A DNA stretch of 64,000 nt, taken from NCBI RefSeq assembly GCF_002777975.1, contig NZ_NGVS01000028.1:62001-126000 (forward strand), given 5' to 3'. Both the position numbers and the translations under genes were made by a program. This document shows positions 63,490-64,000 of the stretch, piece after piece. This stretch comes from Shewanella carassii. Its GTDB lineage: Bacteria > Pseudomonadota > Gammaproteobacteria > Enterobacterales > Shewanellaceae. The first letter of the stretch is position 1. The number at the start of each line of letters is the position of its first letter. The notes under the pieces are model-generated. The model did not search any database, was not told the origin of the DNA, and saw nothing but the letters and a program-made list of their open reading frames with translations.

Positions 63490-64000
63490 ATGTCAGGTAT
63501 TAAAGTCGAAGTGGATAAGCGCCGCACCTTCGCCATCATTTCTCACCCGGATGCGGGTAAAACCACCATTACAGAAAAAGTCTTGCTTCATGGCCGCGCC
63601 ATTCAATCTGCCGGTACAGTAAAAGGCCGTGGTTCGTCTCAGCATGCAAAATCTGACTGGATGGAGATGGAAAAGGAGCGGGGGATCTCGGTCACGACTT
63701 CTGTGATGCAATTCCCCTATAACGACTGCCTAGTTAACCTGCTGGATACCCCCGGCCACGAAGACTTCTCTGAGGATACCTACCGTACCCTGACAGCGGT
63801 GGACTCCTGTCTTATGGTTATCGATGCCGCCAAAGGGGTTGAGGACAGAACCCGCAAGCTGATGGAAGTGACTCGGCTGCGTGATACCCCTATCGTCACC
63901 TTCATGAACAAACTTGACCGGGATATCCGCGATCCAATGGAATTGCTCGATGAAGTGGAAAACGAGCTCGATATTCTCTGTGCTCCGGTCAGTTGGCCCA
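63490..64000 (+). CDS. prfC: Peptide chain release factor 3, 5' part
   Basis: ATG at 63490; the frame is open to the window end (170 codons), so the gene is truncated by the boundary. GTPase motifs: G1 [10 protein letters not shown] near residue 18, switch region with [11 protein letters not shown]3 [11 protein letters not shown]4 MNKLDRD. The [15 protein letters not shown] opening is typical of RF3 rather than EF-G. RF3 recycles RF1/RF2 after termination. Confidence 0.95.
   Translation, partial: MSGIKVEVDKRRTFAIISHPDAGKTTITEKVLLHGRAIQSAGTVKGRGSSQHAKSDWMEMEKERGISVTTSVMQFPYNDCLVNLLDTPGHEDFSEDTYRTLTAVDSCLMVIDAAKGVEDRTRKLMEVTRLRDTPIVTFMNKLDRDIRDPMELLDEVENELDILCAPVSWP

Overview
The window is a chromosomal segment of a gammaproteobacterium, most probably a Shewanella. 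The order greA / secDF / yhbY / rlmE / ftsH / folP / glmM / tpiA / secG / tRNA-Leu / tRNA-fMet / rimP / nusA / infB / rbfA / truB / rpsO / (GGDEF-EAL) / pnp / nlpI / prfC, with dnaKJ, dapB and carAB upstream, is the arrangement I know from that genus. The genus call rests on protein resemblance and gene order recalled from knowledge, not on a search.

Layout. (1) 1-10.5 kb: a polyamine uptake and catabolism operon. It has a truncated gamma-glutamylputrescine synthetase, a putrescine aminotransferase, a PotFGHI-type ABC importer, a gamma-glutamylputrescine oxidase, a GabD-type dehydrogenase and GabT. Together they import putrescine and oxidise it through GABA to succinate. Most internal gene junctions without tight coupling carry a hairpin. 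(2) 10.6-14.8 kb: a Dps protein and two peptidases (PepD, an M17 aminopeptidase). (3) 14.8-15.9 kb: a 1.2-kb stretch with no annotated-size gene. It holds a well-formed small RNA gene of the CsrB/RsmY (CsrA-sequestering) type. The gene has its own promoter, two 15-bp palindromes resembling HexR operators, five GGA motifs and an intrinsic terminator. It is followed by an undescribed 33-codon ORF and a second terminator. I regard this as the most interesting part of the window. (4) 15.9-21 kb: a purine permease, proBA, ybaK and a DUF3144-type gene. (5) 21-24.3 kb: an AT-richer accessory island with two orphan SUKH/SMI1-type immunity-like genes, small ORFs, gene remnants and the decayed end of an IS3-family element. 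(6) 24.3-26 kb: a lipocalin and a DMT transporter.

(7) 26-36.8 kb: housekeeping genes. These are dnaK-dnaJ behind two sigma-32-type promoters, an M48 lipoprotein protease, fklB, dapB and carAB. (8) 37-40 kb: a 974-residue exported alkaline-phosphatase-superfamily protein of unknown substrate. (9) 40-64 kb: greA, an unknown exported protein, a SecD/SecF pair without yajC, and yhbY facing rlmE-ftsH-folP-glmM-tpiA-secG. Then come two tRNAs, the rimP-nusA-infB-rbfA-truB-rpsO translation/transcription cluster, a convergent GGDEF-EAL gene, pnp, nlpI and the start of prfC. Several genes use GTG or TTG starts (pepD, carA, ftsH, folP, glmM, rimP, pnp). They were chosen by homology and Shine-Dalgarno position.
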